In this document: positions 44,657 to 57,504 of the stretch, piece by piece | Layout: each line of letters starts with the position of its first letter | Numbering within the stretch: the stretch's first letter is position 1 | Origin: Symbiodinium microadriaticum | Taxonomy: Eukaryota; Sar; Dinophyceae; Suessiales; Symbiodiniaceae | Direction: 5' to 3' | NCBI GenBank assembly: GCA_001939145.1 | Contig: LSRX01000577.1 | Location: 37,135 to 101,134, forward strand | DNA length: 64,000 bases | Notes under the pieces: generated by a model | What the model saw: only the letters and a program-made list of their open reading frames with translations | The model's database searches: none | Told to the model about the DNA's origin: nothing | Position numbers and translations under genes: made by a program

Positions 44657-47600
44657 GGCTTCCTGGCTGACGGGGCGTGTCGCTTCATTGGTGAAGGAAC
44701 CCCGGCAGGTGCGCTATGCGCGCTGTAAAGTTGTCAAGAGCCATTGCTCCTGTGATGGAGAAAAGCTTCATGGAAGATGCTGAAGTCACCACTTGCGAGG
44801 CTTTGCCAGCTGCCGATGAAGCGCAGCAGACGCTGGAGCAGAGAGCGCGCGCTCTCACATCACCTCACAGCGCAGTGTGGCCGAACAGCGGGGCAATCGG
44901 AACACAAGCACTCGACGCGAGGCACAGTTCGTTGTATCCCTGTGAGTCCAGCTTTCAGGCTGCCTGGCTGCTGTCACACTGGCTGGAGCAATGCAACAGC
45001 TCGGAGGTTTCATTGGGCGCAGTTCCGCTTTTTTGGGTAGCCGACGGAGCTTGGCCGAAGGTTTACGTGCAGTGCCAGGGCGCGAGCGGCTCCCAAGGAG
45101 GTGCGGAGGGGAACGCGGCTGATGGGTCCCGTGCGGAGGGCAAAACTCTGGCAGGCGCACGAGCCTGGCAGCTCTCCTTCCAGCAGGTCCTGCTGAGAAG
45201 CTCTGCCTTTGAACCCAGGCTGCACAGAGCGACGATGAGCGACGCATGGAACGCTAGCGGACTCGGCTCAGCGAGGAACTCGTGCTGGAGGTTTGCGCCA
45301 AAGTCCCATCGGTCCGTGAGGCCCTCACGCCAGGCCGGTGCTGAGAGCTTGCTGCGAGTCTTGCGAGCGGCACTGCGAGCTCCAGTGCGACTGGGATGTC
45401 CTGCGCTCCACAAGGCCCTGCCTCTGCCTCGGCCTTGCTCGAGCAAAGCAAGTCTTTACGGCAGGCAGGGGCTCGTTCGGCAGGTTCTTGCGCACAAAAC
45501 CTGATTGTGGAGAAACACATGGGTGAAGATTTCTACAGCAGATCGGTTTGGTGAAGACCAGCTATAGTCTGACGCGCAGAAGCTGTTGCAAGGCGCTGCA
45601 CGGCATGGCGGAGCGCTTGCTGCTCCCTGGTGCCCTTGCTTGATGTTTGTAGGCTGTATGTCAAAGCCTGCAAGCTGGTGTAGGAATGAATGCAAACACA
45701 GTCAGGCATGCACATAAAGTGTCTAAAGAGTGCAGGCCGCCTTCCCCACAGCCAGAACACAGGCACGGACCTGGAAAAACCACCATTGTCCCGAAAACGA
45801 TCGACCTGTCACAGGGATTCTCGTTTTGTAGAGGATCACGGACTACATCGAAACGCCTTTCCCAGCACTGTTTTTACCCTGAATGCGCGTTTCCCCGAGG
45901 TGTTAGCGCATTGCCTGTTTCAGCAATGCCACCAAACACGGGTCACGTACCAGGCGTCCTTACCTTGCTTAATTGTGATCTGCAGCGCTGGAGCCAATTT
46001 TATCTGCTGTGCAGCGCGCTTCAGTGGTTCTGGCCTGCTCAGGGTCTGCGTTCAGCGACACTTTGGAGCACGGAATTCGATTCAAGACTTTCCAGGTAGG
46101 GAATTTAGGTGGGCTTGTTGAGTACGGAAGCAAGTCTGCTGCCAAGGTGCTCTTGAGGTGTGGCCATCGCTGCAACTGAGTCTTCACTTAGTCGGCTCAT
46201 GGTTGTGTTTCTTTCGATTTTAGACAAGCAGTTTCGCGGGTCGTCAGAGATTTCCTCTTTCTTTGGCTTGCGGAAGCAGCTTTCCGCCGCGATCATGGCA
46301 TGACGCTTTGTCAAGAAGCCTCTTGGCAGAGGTTTGACGCCTTGCTCTCGCGAGATTCAGCGGGTGCCTTGCCCTGGGACGCTTGGCGATGGCAGACTAA
46401 AGTCCGCCGTTTTCCCGAGCAGCCTTCCCGCACGAGCTGAGCGCAGAGACTCGAGGATTCCTGGGCCCGGCGCCTCGTCGCGGCATTGAAGAAGCCTTGG
46501 CCGGGGGCCCTTTCTTGTGGAGACAAAAGGGGGGGGCCACTGCGGGGTACCATGGGGGTGACCTGGTGCCAGGCGACTGGAGTCCCTTTGGCCGCAGCTT
46601 CGCCGCTGGGACACTGCGGCTGCTGAGGCACTCGCACTGCACTGCAGCCGCCTGCGCTGAAGCGGAGTCGTTCGAGGAGCTCGGAGGTTCAGACACTGCC
46701 AGCTCCACGACGCTGAAGGCAACAGGCGGCATGAATCTGCTGCTTTCGCTTTGTGTCCGGGTCCTTCGGGACAAAGCCTGCGCACCTCGCCAGGTGCGCA
46801 GGGACTCTCCAAGCAGGGCATCCGAGCAGAGCTGATCCGGAGGTGCTGCATTGCCGAGTCCAGCCTGTCTCAGAGAGCACAGTCCCCGAAGCATCTGGGA
46901 GGCGCTTCCCGCAGCTTGCTTTGGAAGCGTCTCGCTCAACAAGAACTGTGTGTGTGAATGGGTCGAGAGGAGAGAATGGGCACACCCTCCAGGTATGCCA
47001 GGTGCCCAAAACCCATTCCTCAATATCCCGCTTCCCTTATGACTTCCCGGATGCAGCCACACGCCGGAGCATTAGGAGTTACAGGGGGGGGGCTTTCGTC
47101 GAACGACGCGGCGTTTGGCCTGAGGCCGGTCGCTTGCGGTCCCGCAGCGAGGCCTTGTGCGACGGCCTGGAAGCGCTGAGGTGCGCAGGGCTGGGCTTTG
47201 GGCAGGGCCCGTCCGGGTCCGGCTACTAGTAACCGCCAAAGATGCTTCTATGAAGGGACTAAGAGAGCGGTCGCTGAGAGAGGCTTCTGCACTCGCATGC
47301 CTGTGCGTGAGCGGTGCCTTTAGGGGTTGTAGAGAGAGCTCTGCTCTTGCGTTGAGTCGCAGGACTGTTGATGGCATGGGTGGTGTGAGCTGCAAGGCAA
47401 GGCTCCACACGCGCAAAGAGGGCCTGAGCGAGGGCCACTCAAAGCACAGCAAGCACGCAGCCGGCAGAGGAGATCGAGCAGCTGATCCAAGATGCGAGCC
47501 TGGCATTGGACTCCCTTGACAGCTGCGTGCCTGAATTATCGGTCGGCTTCACTTCTGCACCCGAAGTTCCTCAAGAGCATCGGAGCAACAGCAGCAACGA

Positions 47601-50600
47601 GGAGTTTGAATCTCAGGTGGAGTTCAGGGCTCTCGTGACGAAGCACGTCAGCTGGGCCAGGCTACGAACCTGCAGTCAGCAGATGCGTTTGGCGTGCGAA
47701 CACTCTGACAAAGCTGGGCGAGTATGGGCAGGTGGTTGAGCGGCGTGGGGTGGGGGTAAGGATGCCAAAGAACTCAATTTTCCGTCTTGCCGGTTCTTCC
47801 GGTTTGACCAACCTCTAACTCCGCCAGATGGGAAGCTGTGTGCGAAGGTGCATGAGTTTCAACCATGTGGGAGGAGTTTGAAGCAACAAGCTTCGCAGGC
47901 TTTGTCTGATGCTGGCAGTGCTGTCCAGCGTCAGATGGCAACCGTCATGCTGACACAGGCAGGCATGCATTTACTTCCTGGACGGCTGCCGAAAAGTTGC
48001 ACCAGACATAGATACAACTGTCGTTTGAGGAGACCTTTGTCGCTCGCCGTGGCCAGCTGCAGAACGAGAAAGAGCAGCTCGCAAAGCGGCTGCAGGCACC
48101 ACCTGTTGCCAGGTCGGATCATCTTCGAGTGTGCGCTCTGCTGGTAACAGGAGCTGGACGCCGAGGTCACACAGCTTGATCAGGAGGCATGCCCTCTGCC
48201 AAGAGACCTTGCAAGTGTCTTTGAGATTTCCAGCAGGCGAGTCGTTGCAATCAACAGATTCGTCAGCTTCAAGCCCAGTTCAGCCACAACACCAGGCCGG
48301 GGCAGGGCATTGCATGGGCATGTGGAAGCTCCGTCCCTGCTGAAAGTCACTATGATGGACTCCTCGGGGGCAGCGCGGCCTTTTCGGAGGAGCTTGGCGA
48401 CCGCAAAGCCAAGGCAGGTCCCCCGGGTCCCGGGCCCAAGGCCCAAGGCGCAGGCGGCCCAGGCGTCGTAGAATTCAGAGTAACCGTCATTCAATGGTGC
48501 GGTGCGAGTTCGATAGTGTCCAAGAAGGAATGGGACGAGGGCATCACCAAAGGGTGGCGGCAGTGTCGGTTCTGCGAATCCGAGAAAGGCCATGGCGTTT
48601 CGCGACTGCGCTGCTGCAGCTTTGAATGTGGCGAAAGCTGCCGAGGCAAGCCAGGCAGCCAGGCTCATCATGTCGTTAGCGGGATCTCGTGCAGCTAAGG
48701 CCAAGCAGCGCACGGAGCTCGAAACCCAGCGCAGGCATCGATGCCTCACGCGAAGCGCTCGCAAGCACTCGAAGTCGATCCCTCTCCTCACTTCGCTTCG
48801 CTTCGCCTGAAGGCGCCGGGCCTCCGACCTACGCCGGCAAGTCGCCGCTTACGTACGCAAGGAGAGCTCTAAACACTCCTACTCTTACTTTTGCATTCGG
48901 TTTCTCTCTTCTCGTCCCTGTTGCTGTACAGATATGGACAGCCTCAGATCAGGGGAGGGCAGCACCCGAAGACGAAGGTGAGCTGAGCGGCGAACGTCAC
49001 CTCAAGCCTCAAAGGCAATGCCGCTTTTTGGGTTCCAAGATGGTAATCCGCTCTATCCGCCCCAAAACATCACACCTGAGGAGTCAACTCAGTCTTTGGA
49101 CCGGTCCGCATGGAACCAATTCCGTGGCCGCGACTAACTACTATGATGGGACCAGATCTTGAGACGGGAAAACGTGTGGGCAAAGTAGGATTTGCATGGC
49201 TTCGTTGGGACATGAGCTTGGTTTTTCGAAGACTGTGGGGTGGGGCGGGTATTAGGAGATTTGCTTGGCAATAGGTTCCTCGTTCTACCAGACGTTTCGT
49301 GCTGACTCACTCGCTCTCGCTCTCTCTCTGTCTGTTGCTGTTCCCTTTCCCGTGCTGTCAGCTTGTGCTTTCATGTCGGACTTGTCCTCTCCGACTGGCT
49401 TGTCCTCAACTGTCCAGGGTGGGCAAGAGAGCCGACATGGGGAACCTGGACCGGGGTGGACAAAATTCGGGCTGGGAACGGGTGGAAAGCGGGCGAAGAC
49501 TTTTTTGCCCTGTCGAAACAGAGGAATGTGCAGATTGCGCAGCACAAGGGAGGAGCCGTGGCCAAGCCGTGGTGCGGGCCCCACGAGTCCGTGCCTGTCG
49601 GGCGTTGGCATTTGGAGGAGACGCACGGCGACGGGACAAGCGCGTGGGTTTTTGGTCGCGGGTTTGGTGGGACGGGAGAGTTTTTCGTGGGAGGGACAGG
49701 TGGAACTGCGATACCATGTCAAGAGCGTAACGGGCAGATTGCTCTGGCCCACAGCGCTCCTGAGTGCAAGTTAGCAGCCACAGCAGCTGCAAAGCAGTTC
49801 AAGTTCCGAGCATTCTCGACAGCCGGCTACGCACAGCTTGATGCTCAGGCAGGTGCAGAACATGAGCACAAGAAAAGGGCAACCAAGTCCAGCATAAGCG
49901 GGGCGGGGTTTCTGTCAATCTTTTGCTTTCAACTGTTTGGCACCTGGGAGACAAGAAGCAGATAAATTAGAGATACATTTCGCGCACGGAGAACCCTAGT
50001 GTCGCTTCACAAGCATATAAGCTGTGAGAGGCAGTGAGGAAAGAGATTTAGACTTTGGTTTGTGCAGATGCCGTCCTTCCCCAGAGCCAGAGAGCGTCGG
50101 CAGAAGCCCGAAGCAGCGCCAAAACCCCCAACTCTTGGTCTCCTACTTGACATCGCATCCCTTTTGCCCCCCAAAAATCCATGTCGCAGGAGCGGACTCG
50201 ATTGGAGGCAGCTGCGGAATTCGCCGAGCTGGTGGCAGGCGCGCAGCCAGGCTCAGCCTGCGCAAAACAACGTGGATTTTCCTTCGGGTTTGCCGTCGCG
50301 TGTGGTGCATGGAATCAAAAGATCTGCCATCTTTGACTACGTGTAGTTGGCATGCTTCTCCTTGCGGCCTTGTGCACCTTGTGCTCTCTTGGCCAGGCCG
50401 TGGGACCGGCAAAGCGACCCCGCCGCGGGAGGATGCGGCGGAGGAGCTGATGGAGGCGACCGTGCTCGCTCAGGAGGCCACCCGGGGCCGACTCCCCAAG
50501 AGAACCCCAAGACTCGATGCAATCCGGACAGTGGTGCGAGCAAGGCAGTCGCAGCATGCGCCTGCGGGTCAGCATATTTTGCAACGTTCCTCTTTCATGG

Positions 50601-53119
50601 ACACTTGCAGGAATTGCGGGAATTAAGAGAATTAGGTATGGTACTGTTGCTCCTCGGACGAGATGGATCCAGCAGGAACAGGTTTGTCAAGGCTACAGAT
50701 CTGGTCTTGGCGATAATGATGTGACAAACTGAGTGCGCCTTGAATCAAGGGACTAAAGGAGAGACCCTTAAAGGGACCCTTGGGGTTCTATAGGGGCTTT
50801 ATGAGACTATATAAGGGGTATATAAGGGTTATGTAAGGGTTATATAGGGTATTTGGATTAGGGCTCCCTTCTAGGGGTCCCTCCTATTGTTCCTCAATTG
50901 AAACAAGACCGGGGTCCCAGAGTCCAACGGACCACGAGTCTTGAGCTAAGTTACTAAGTAAGTCAAAGTGCGTGGTCCGTCGTGGTCCGTCGTGGTTGGG
51001 TCACTGGGATCATTGGTCTGCCTGCAAAACACACACGGCACCGCGACACGTGCTATGCGCTCCAGGTCTGGCGGTCCGTACAGGTCTTGTTGCAGCGCGT
51101 GGATGCCTTGGGCGAGAACAGGGCAGATTCTGAGGCTCTCATCGTGACGCATCGTGTGCTGTCAAGCAAACTCTCCTGCTGAGAAGTCAAGCACCATGCC
51201 GTGCAGAAGCCTTATACACACCCTGCCATCGGCCATTCTTCGGCTAGACCGTTGACTCAAGTCCCGAGCCTGCCGGGTACCAGCATGGGCAGGTGATTGC
51301 TTCATCATCAGAGATGCTGGCAAGCAGTGCTGACCCGCTTCAGCAGAGATGGCTTCCATAGAATGTTCTCATGGGCCCCCAACAGTTTGCACATCTCAGG
51401 AATCACAGGCCTTCTTCCTCAAAGCAGCCGAGGAGGAGCCCAACATGTTGTCGACCTGCTGTTGGCAGTGTTTCGCGCCTCTGCGCCTCCTGTGCTAAGC
51501 AGGCAAACAGACAATGCTTGTTGTTTTCAAGTGGATTCGCTGCACCATGTCTGTCCACCCACTCCTCTCCCCATGTTCGCAAAACGTGGCAAGCTGCCCC
51601 ATCACAGGACCTCTGCGTGTGCGCCGATTGCTCCGCTTTGGGGTCCGAGTGGGCTTCTGTGTCCTACGGCATCTACCTCTGTGCCCAACCTCAGACTTTC
51701 GAAAGCCTTAACGCGAGCTCCTTGGCTGGGGCTGGGAGCAGCCTGAGGCGTGGATTGTGCCGGTCAAGTGCTCAGCTTCTGGACGTGTTGCGTTTGTTTC
51801 ATGAACCTTAGAACCTTATATCACTTGTAGAGGAAGGCACCGTGGCCTGGGCGTCCACCTCAGCTTCGTGCGAAGCTTGGCCATGGATCGCTGGACGCCA
51901 TCCCAGCTCCGACGCATGGCCTCCCTGGCTTTGTTGCGTTTTGTGCAAAAGTCTGAGTGTCCGACTGCAGGCGACGCGACTTTCCGACTCGTGACATCTC
52001 TCGTGACTCATGGCAGGAGCTTGGAGGATCGCTCCGCTTCCGGGCCTTCTTGGCACCCTTCGGCCTCTGCGACTCCTCGGACTCCGCAGACTCCTCACTC
52101 CACGCACGTCCGAGTCCGAGCCCGTCTTCTCGGCATTGAGCGTGCCGTTCGCTGCGCATGCGATCGCATGCGACTCTTCAGGCTATTCGTCCCGGGCCGC
52201 TTCCTTCTACAGGCGCCGCTTGGACGCGGAATGCCGTGGCCAAGCTTTTGGCGACGTTCCGCCATCGCGTGAAGAGGCCGATCAATAATCGAAAACTTCT
52301 CTGGCTACCCGATCCGAACCCTTTGAACAAAGAATGCGTTCCGATGTTGTGCAGAAGTCGCTCCAGCGCTAATATAGTGTAAGGTTTCCCAAGCCACACT
52401 TCAACAAAGGCCTCCGAGAGCCTTGAAGCGACGGTCAATGTGCAGAGCATTTCGGAAAAGTGGCTGTCGAGCTGGTGAATCGAGCGCCATGTACTCCTAA
52501 ACACATCTGTTAGACTGAGGTTTCGGGACCAGGTTAGTGAGCACGGAGTTACAGTACAGAACATGCACAGTACAATGTTCACATAGGTCTGGAAGCAGCA
52601 GGCTCGGAAGCCAAGCTCCAGTTTGGGTGACCTCCCTTGTTTTAGAGAGTGGATTATTATGGAAGGGGGTCAAGAGGAGGGCGGAGCATCTTCAGCCCTT
52701 GCGCTCGTAACGTTCGCTTGGTCCGAGTGCGCTGAAGTTCTGGAGATGCCGAGCTCTTGGGATGATCCTTGTGGGTCAATGGCTGGCCAGGTTGATCGAG
52801 GTTTAGAGTCATACATCCCCTAACAGCTAGAGAGACACGCATGAAATTTGCTGGAGTAAACCCTTCAACGCAGCATGGTAACCAACTCTGCACACCAAGA
52901 TTGTCCAGCAACCAGTTTGCCTGTTCTTTTCTGCTTTAGGTTGATGAAGCAGATGACACATCAAGTTGCGCCAACTATCGCAATGAATTCATCGATACTT
53001 CGTGATGTGCCAAACGCGTTTCAATCATCCAGGGGCGTCAGATCGCCGACCCGGCGACGTTCACGGCAGAAGAGATTGATCCCGCTGCCGACGGTGAAGG
53101 CAAGCCAAAGGCACAGTAA
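44655..53119 (+). CDS. Coiled-coil protein, possibly golgin-like (scattered exons)
   Basis: Exon 44655-44708 encodes MASWLTGRVASLVKEPRQ, ended by GT. The MASWL... start resembles the N-termini of golgin-type Golgi tethers. Further + strand exons with heptad-like composition: RLSEELVLEVCAKVPSVREA (45264), EIEQLIQDASLALDSLDS (47470), FEETFVARRGQLQNEKEQLA (48024), ELDAEVTQLDQEA (48151), NQQIRQLQAQFSHN (48249), ERTRLEAAAEFAELVAGA (50193), ELMEATVLAQEAT (about 50436) and VWRSVQVLLQRVDALGENR (51066). A clear C-terminal exon, IADPATFTAEEIDPAADGE, runs to TAA at 53117-53119, but whether it belongs here is uncertain. The frames were not joined end to end, so extent and unity of the gene are inference; two genes are possible. 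Confidence 0.4.
50745..50905. repeat. GGGTTATATAAGGG-type low-complexity repeat
   Basis: Degenerate units of TATAAGGGTTATGTAAGGG with GGGACCC palindromic pieces in front. Lies in an intron or spacer; no coding. Confidence 0.7.
51180..53030. other. Stretch without a confident exon
   Basis: Frames open for 60-150 codons in several registers (for example + 51297-51746 and - 52178-52582) with no recognisable domain. It may be a long intron of the coiled-coil gene. Confidence 0.35.
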
Positions 53120-53203
53120 ACTCTGCAGAAACATGCCCGATCACCGCCTTCCAGGTGAGTCTTTGGCTGCTGAGCGCCAGCAACTCGAGGCCCTGGACGA
53201 ACT

Positions 53204-54591
53204 GTGTTAAGTTCAGGCGATGCATTCGTGGCAGCGCACTTCGGACAGGTAGCTTTGGGTTTGCATTCCAAGTCTTCAAGTGGGAGTGTCGTCTCAGTGA
53301 CGCCTTGTGGAGGAGAAGTTCCTTGCAGTGCAGGGATGGCTGCAACAAGTTCTGACCCCGGGAGTGTAGGACTTCTGCCTGTAGGACGCACCAGTTGTCT
53401 GGCTTCGTCATACAAGTCCAAGGGCCCACTGGGCCATGTACATAAGGTTTCACTCGTGTGCAGTGAGTGATCGCTTTCAAAAGAACTTGGTGCCAGGCAG
53501 GCGCTTTGCCCCACTGTCTCTGACGATGTGCCACAGCACTCAGTTTTTGACAGTCTTCAATGGGTTTGGGAGGAGTTCGACTCGAGCATTCATCTGGTGG
53601 AAGAGGCCTGGGCATGCTTTCCTCTCTCATCGGAAGATCGTCGAAAGCAGCTCTGCATGATGCGCCGTCGCAAGGCGGTGCACCAGCTGCTGAAGAAGAG
53701 GGGAGTGGACAGGCCACCACAACGTGTACCATGTACCCCTTACTGTAGAGCCTGCCTGTCGTGCCCGGCCGAGGCCCTTTGGGAAGTTGCGTTTTCGCCA
53801 TGTGCCCCGCGCTCTTGCGGCGAGGTCGCTGTGGTCTCTGAAGGCCAGGGCATGGTGTCCCAGTCAGTTGCCTGCATGGGCTGCCACTTGCGCAGGAGAT
53901 TCGATACTCCCTAGTTGGAAAGTTCATTACAGCCTCTGGCTTGGTTGTGCTTCGTCTGCAGACCCGATGTTGTTTCAGAAGACGAAGATCCGACTGTTTG
54001 CGTTGATGACCAAGGCGAGGATAGGGGTCGTCAAGGCCGTGGCCGCAACTCGGTCGTTTCAGTGCGCTGCTTGTCGGCGCAGGCAGGCCAAGCGCTCTTG
54101 TGTTCCTTTGGCTTGGCACCCGCTTGCTTCGAGTTTCTCGGTGGCCTCCTTGGGGACGCTTGGACACGAGGCTCCGCACTGCCCAGGAGGCCCGCGCAGA
54201 TCGAGAGTTTTCCAAGGGACGCAGCTTGCGTACCTTTGTCAGCAGGCGATGGGCTTTTCTGTGGCTCTACGGATTTGCAGGAGCTTGGAGGCGCCCGGGA
54301 GAAAAATCATGTCTATCTCTTTTGGCGGCTTTCAATTCGATGGTTGCTGCTCTTTGCTGATGGTTCTGGATGCGCTGACAGGTACGATGACAGACTATCA
54401 GGAGATTCGGCTTCAAGATGTGGTACCAGGGAGTTTCTCGGATGCAGGCCCATGCAGGAATCGAGAGCTTTGGAACCGTTGCTGGAGGCGTTGGCACAAC
54501 GTTGAAGGTCATTCTGGTGGCTGATCTTGCGGGCAGCGCAGTGCCTGGTGACATTGTGGTCATAGGCGCCAGCACCAAGAAGCGGTAACCG
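53204..54591 (+). CDS. Unidentified gene; clear C-terminal exon 54402-54588
   Basis: Exon 54402-54588 follows CAG and encodes WYQGVSRMQAHAGIESFGTV, then GVGTTLKVILVADLAGSAVP and GDIVVIGASTKKR before TAA. The regular hydrophobic pattern makes coding very likely. Upstream, one + register from 53204 to 54505 has only two stops and includes FDSLQWVWEEFDSSIHLVEE and DRRKQLCMMRRRKAVHQLLK, which look like exons of the same gene. I do not recognise the family. A 384-codon frame on the opposite strand (53061-54215) overlaps and is treated as a shadow. Confidence 0.45.
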
Positions 54592-54779
54592 TCTCTGAGC
54601 CGAACCCCGCTTCAGAGGTGGCATCCTTCGGGCCGTCTGGCCTCGTTCCAGGGCGGTGGCTGAGCTTGTCCTGGATGCCTCAGACGTCCGCCATTCAAAG
54701 GAGGCCTTTATACTGCCTGAATAACAGGAGTTCGATAGGGAAGAAACGGGCGACTTTTTCCAGGGCTGGGCTGTGCCAG

Positions 54780-55356
54780 GTGCCCTCGCGGTCGCGTTCG
54801 CTGTTCCTGGGAGCGCCCAGCGATGCGATGGCCCAGCGCGCGGAGCTCCTGCGCAGCGTGGTGCCAGGCCTCCAGGGCCTCGAGGCCGAGAGTCTTTGAC
54901 GCTGCTGCTCTGGGAGAGAGAGTGAGTTCCTGGGCACATTTTTTGGCATGGTTTTCAGGTGCCGAAGCTGGCCCTGTTGCTGACGTTGGTGGGAGGTGGT
55001 CCCTACAATCCACCTGTGCCCGAAGAGGTGGAGAGGCGAGGCCTCCCGATGACTCCCCAGAAGAACTGTACTCATTACTACTCTTTCTTCATGTCGCGGC
55101 AGGTGGTCCCGCTTCATGCCGGAGGATGAGAGCGATGCGACCCCACCGGCGGGGAAGAAGGGCATCCAAGAAGCCAAGATGCAGCCCGACCCTGGATGTT
55201 AGTCTCAGGAGGCTGCGAACAGATTCGCTTTTGTTTATTGTAGCTCAGGCGGCTTTCAACCCACCTCCTTTTCGTCGGGGATGCGGCAACTGGAAAGACC
55301 AAGCTTATCGAAGCCTGGGACCGAGCCACCAAGCCCTTGCAAAGCATGGGCAGCGT
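54780..55356 (+). CDS. Unidentified exons including a P-loop NTPase exon
   Basis: Exon 54780-54899 encodes SRSLFLGAPSDAMAQRAELL. Exon 54959 onward encodes VPKLALLLTLVGGGPYNPPV and MTPQKNCTHYYSFFMSRQ. A piece near 55116 has RFMPEDESDATPPAGKKG. Exon 55249-55356 encodes LLFVGDAATGKTKLIEAWDR: the hydrophobic strand plus G-x4-G-K-T is a Walker A loop, in the setting usual for Ras/Rab-like or AAA-type NTPases. Whether all four belong to one gene is unknown, and no Walker B or G4/G5 motif was found downstream. Confidence 0.45.
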
Positions 55357-55589
55357 GTCTGACGCTCATGTTTGGCATCTCACAACTCGTGAGTCCCTGT
55401 GGTGTGCGTGGGCTGGGACTGCTGTCCGCACGATTCAAAGCACTGAGTGACATCCGGTCAGCACAAATCAGCATGCACAAGCGCGCCCCCATCCATCACG
55501 CAGGTGACACCCCTCCCCTCAGCAAGAAACAGCCTCTGTCGCTGACATGGCGACTGTGCGGCCACGGAGAAGCAGCCGGACCGTGTTGA

Positions 55590-56600
55590 TTTGTGCAGGG
55601 GTGGCCTGCTGCTCAGAGCCTGCAGATTGGTACCTACACCGGCCGCGGCAACGACATCATGCAATGCATCCAGAATTGAGGCCCTCGCCGGTTTGAGAGG
55701 AGGCCTCTGACCCAGCAAGACCTTTCTAGTCAGAAAGGCAATTTCAAGACACCCGTATCAGCGCAAGCGGACGAGGCTTCGTGTTGCCGACCGAGCGAGC
55801 AGGAGGCCAGCGGCAAGAGCCGAGTCTCTACCTTCTGCACAGCAGCCACCGACTTCTGCTGCAGGGACTCTGCGCAGCTCCGGCCGGCAGGAAGCGCACA
55901 GCAGTGCACAACAGTTCAGTCCTGTGGGCGCTTGGCAACGACAGGCTCACATCTGCCGCGCTGTCCCCTTGAGGCGGGGCGTTAGCTGCAGGGTGCGCTC
56001 GGAGTGCAGAGCTCAGGGGCCCCCTGGCGTGCAGGATGGCCGAGGGCTACGAACGAGTGGAGGCAGTGGATCGGGCGAACCACGCGTTTTTCCCCAAACA
56101 AGCACCCCGCTTTTCCCAGGATGAGTCGATGTTCTCCATGATTGTCGAGGCCGCAGAGTCGCTGACGAATTGACGAACTGTCGTCGAGTCATGTCTCGCG
56201 GCCTTGCGTATTCAGACTGGCACCTCATCGCCGTCTGTCACTAAGCTGGAGGCGGGGAGAATCCTTGGGCTTAGAGACTGCGGCAATGTTAGCCCATGCG
56301 GAGTCAGGTCGTGTTGCCGGAGGAGCGTGACCTCGAGCCAATCTCTCACCTGGTCTTAAGCTGCCTGGGGCCTTCTGAGTGACAACATGCTTTCCTTCTA
56401 CTTTGCTCTTCCGCAGAGGCTTTCCGGAAGTGGTGGATGCCTGGCTTTTGCCAGAGGCCCTTGGCGGAGTTGCCTGGGTCGGCGCCCGAGCGCTGCTACC
56501 TGACCCTGCAATGTCCTGCAATCGCTTTTCTCAAGCCCCAGGCCTGGAATGGCCTTGTCAAGGCCTGGGAAAGGAGCGTGTAAGTCTCAGCTTGCGACGC
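55590..56600 (+). CDS. Unidentified + strand exons
   Basis: Coding-like exons with AG|G acceptors: WPAAQSLQIGTYTGRGNDIM (about 55605), a 56035-56173 exon (MAEGYERVEAVDRANHAFFP ... SMIVEAAESLTN, then TGA) and 56419-56579 (AEAFRKWWMPGFCQRPLAEL, later FLKPQAWNGLVKAWER) ended by a GTAAGT donor. These could continue the P-loop gene or form a separate one. No family is recognised. Confidence 0.3.
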
Positions 56601-57400
56601 GTGTTCGAGCTGATGGGCAGTGCAACATGGTTCACTGCAACAGCACCCTCAGGTCATTCGGACATCCTTGTCTGTGAATTTCCAACGCGTCATGACCCTT
56701 GCCTGTGGCTACTGGCTGTGCGTATGTGTGTTGCTATATGTTGCTGTGGCGACTGGTCAGGGCTGTAGCAAACGGCTGCTTGAAAGCTGAGGAAGCGGCC
56801 CTCGTTGCGAAAGCCATGGCGATGGCAGTTTGAGGCACCGGTCAGCAAGTTGAGCGATTGCGGGCCTGGGAAAGGACACAGTGGCGACACGCAATCGAGC
56901 AAGCGAAGCATACCCGCTGAGCGACAAATGCAAGAGCACAACAACAAGCAGAACCTATTTACCCACGCAAAGGACAAAGACAGAGCTATAGTAGTCAAGA
57001 AGCAATGGAGAAACAAGCAACGAAGGAAGCACGCAGATACAATCTGGTTCGCCGTGAGATCGGAAGGCCAACACCAGCTGCAAGACACCATCGGAGTGTT
57101 AGCGGTCAGCAAGTCACCTCTGCCAGGGTGACTCTTTGGGCCTCCTCCTCGTGGAAGAAGGTGTGGCGGTACGGAGAGAAGAAGGCAGAGCGGTTCAGCG
57201 GCGCTTCTGTAGGTGATGGGCCGATTTCTCCAGTGGCCTTCTGCGAGTGTCTGGGTGAAAGCAGAAAGCTATCGAAGTCATCGGTTTGCCCAGCGCTTGG
57301 CTGAGGCTCTGCATTTTGCCAGCAAACGGCTGCTCTCCAGATGATTTTGGAGCCACGATGCGTGAGCCCTAGGCACACTAACTCCGACTCAGGGGGGTGC
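56601..57400. other. Stretch without a firm gene call
   Basis: A + strand piece at about 57145-57250 (WKKVWRYGEKKAERFSGASV) may be an exon of the acetyltransferase gene that follows or of an unrelated one. Nothing else is seen. Confidence 0.3.
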
Positions 57401-57504
57401 TAAGCTTGAAAGGTCCATGATCATTGACAACAACCAGAATACTGCCGCCATCCCAGCCAAGAACTCTCGGGTGACTTCCACGGCAGCTTGCACTGGCTGG
57501 CCAG

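Noticed and set aside
53061-54215. Longest open frame in the window (384 codons, - strand)
   Set aside because: It overlaps better + strand exon candidates, has no recognisable motif, and is Arg/Pro/Ser-rich as expected for an antisense shadow in this composition.
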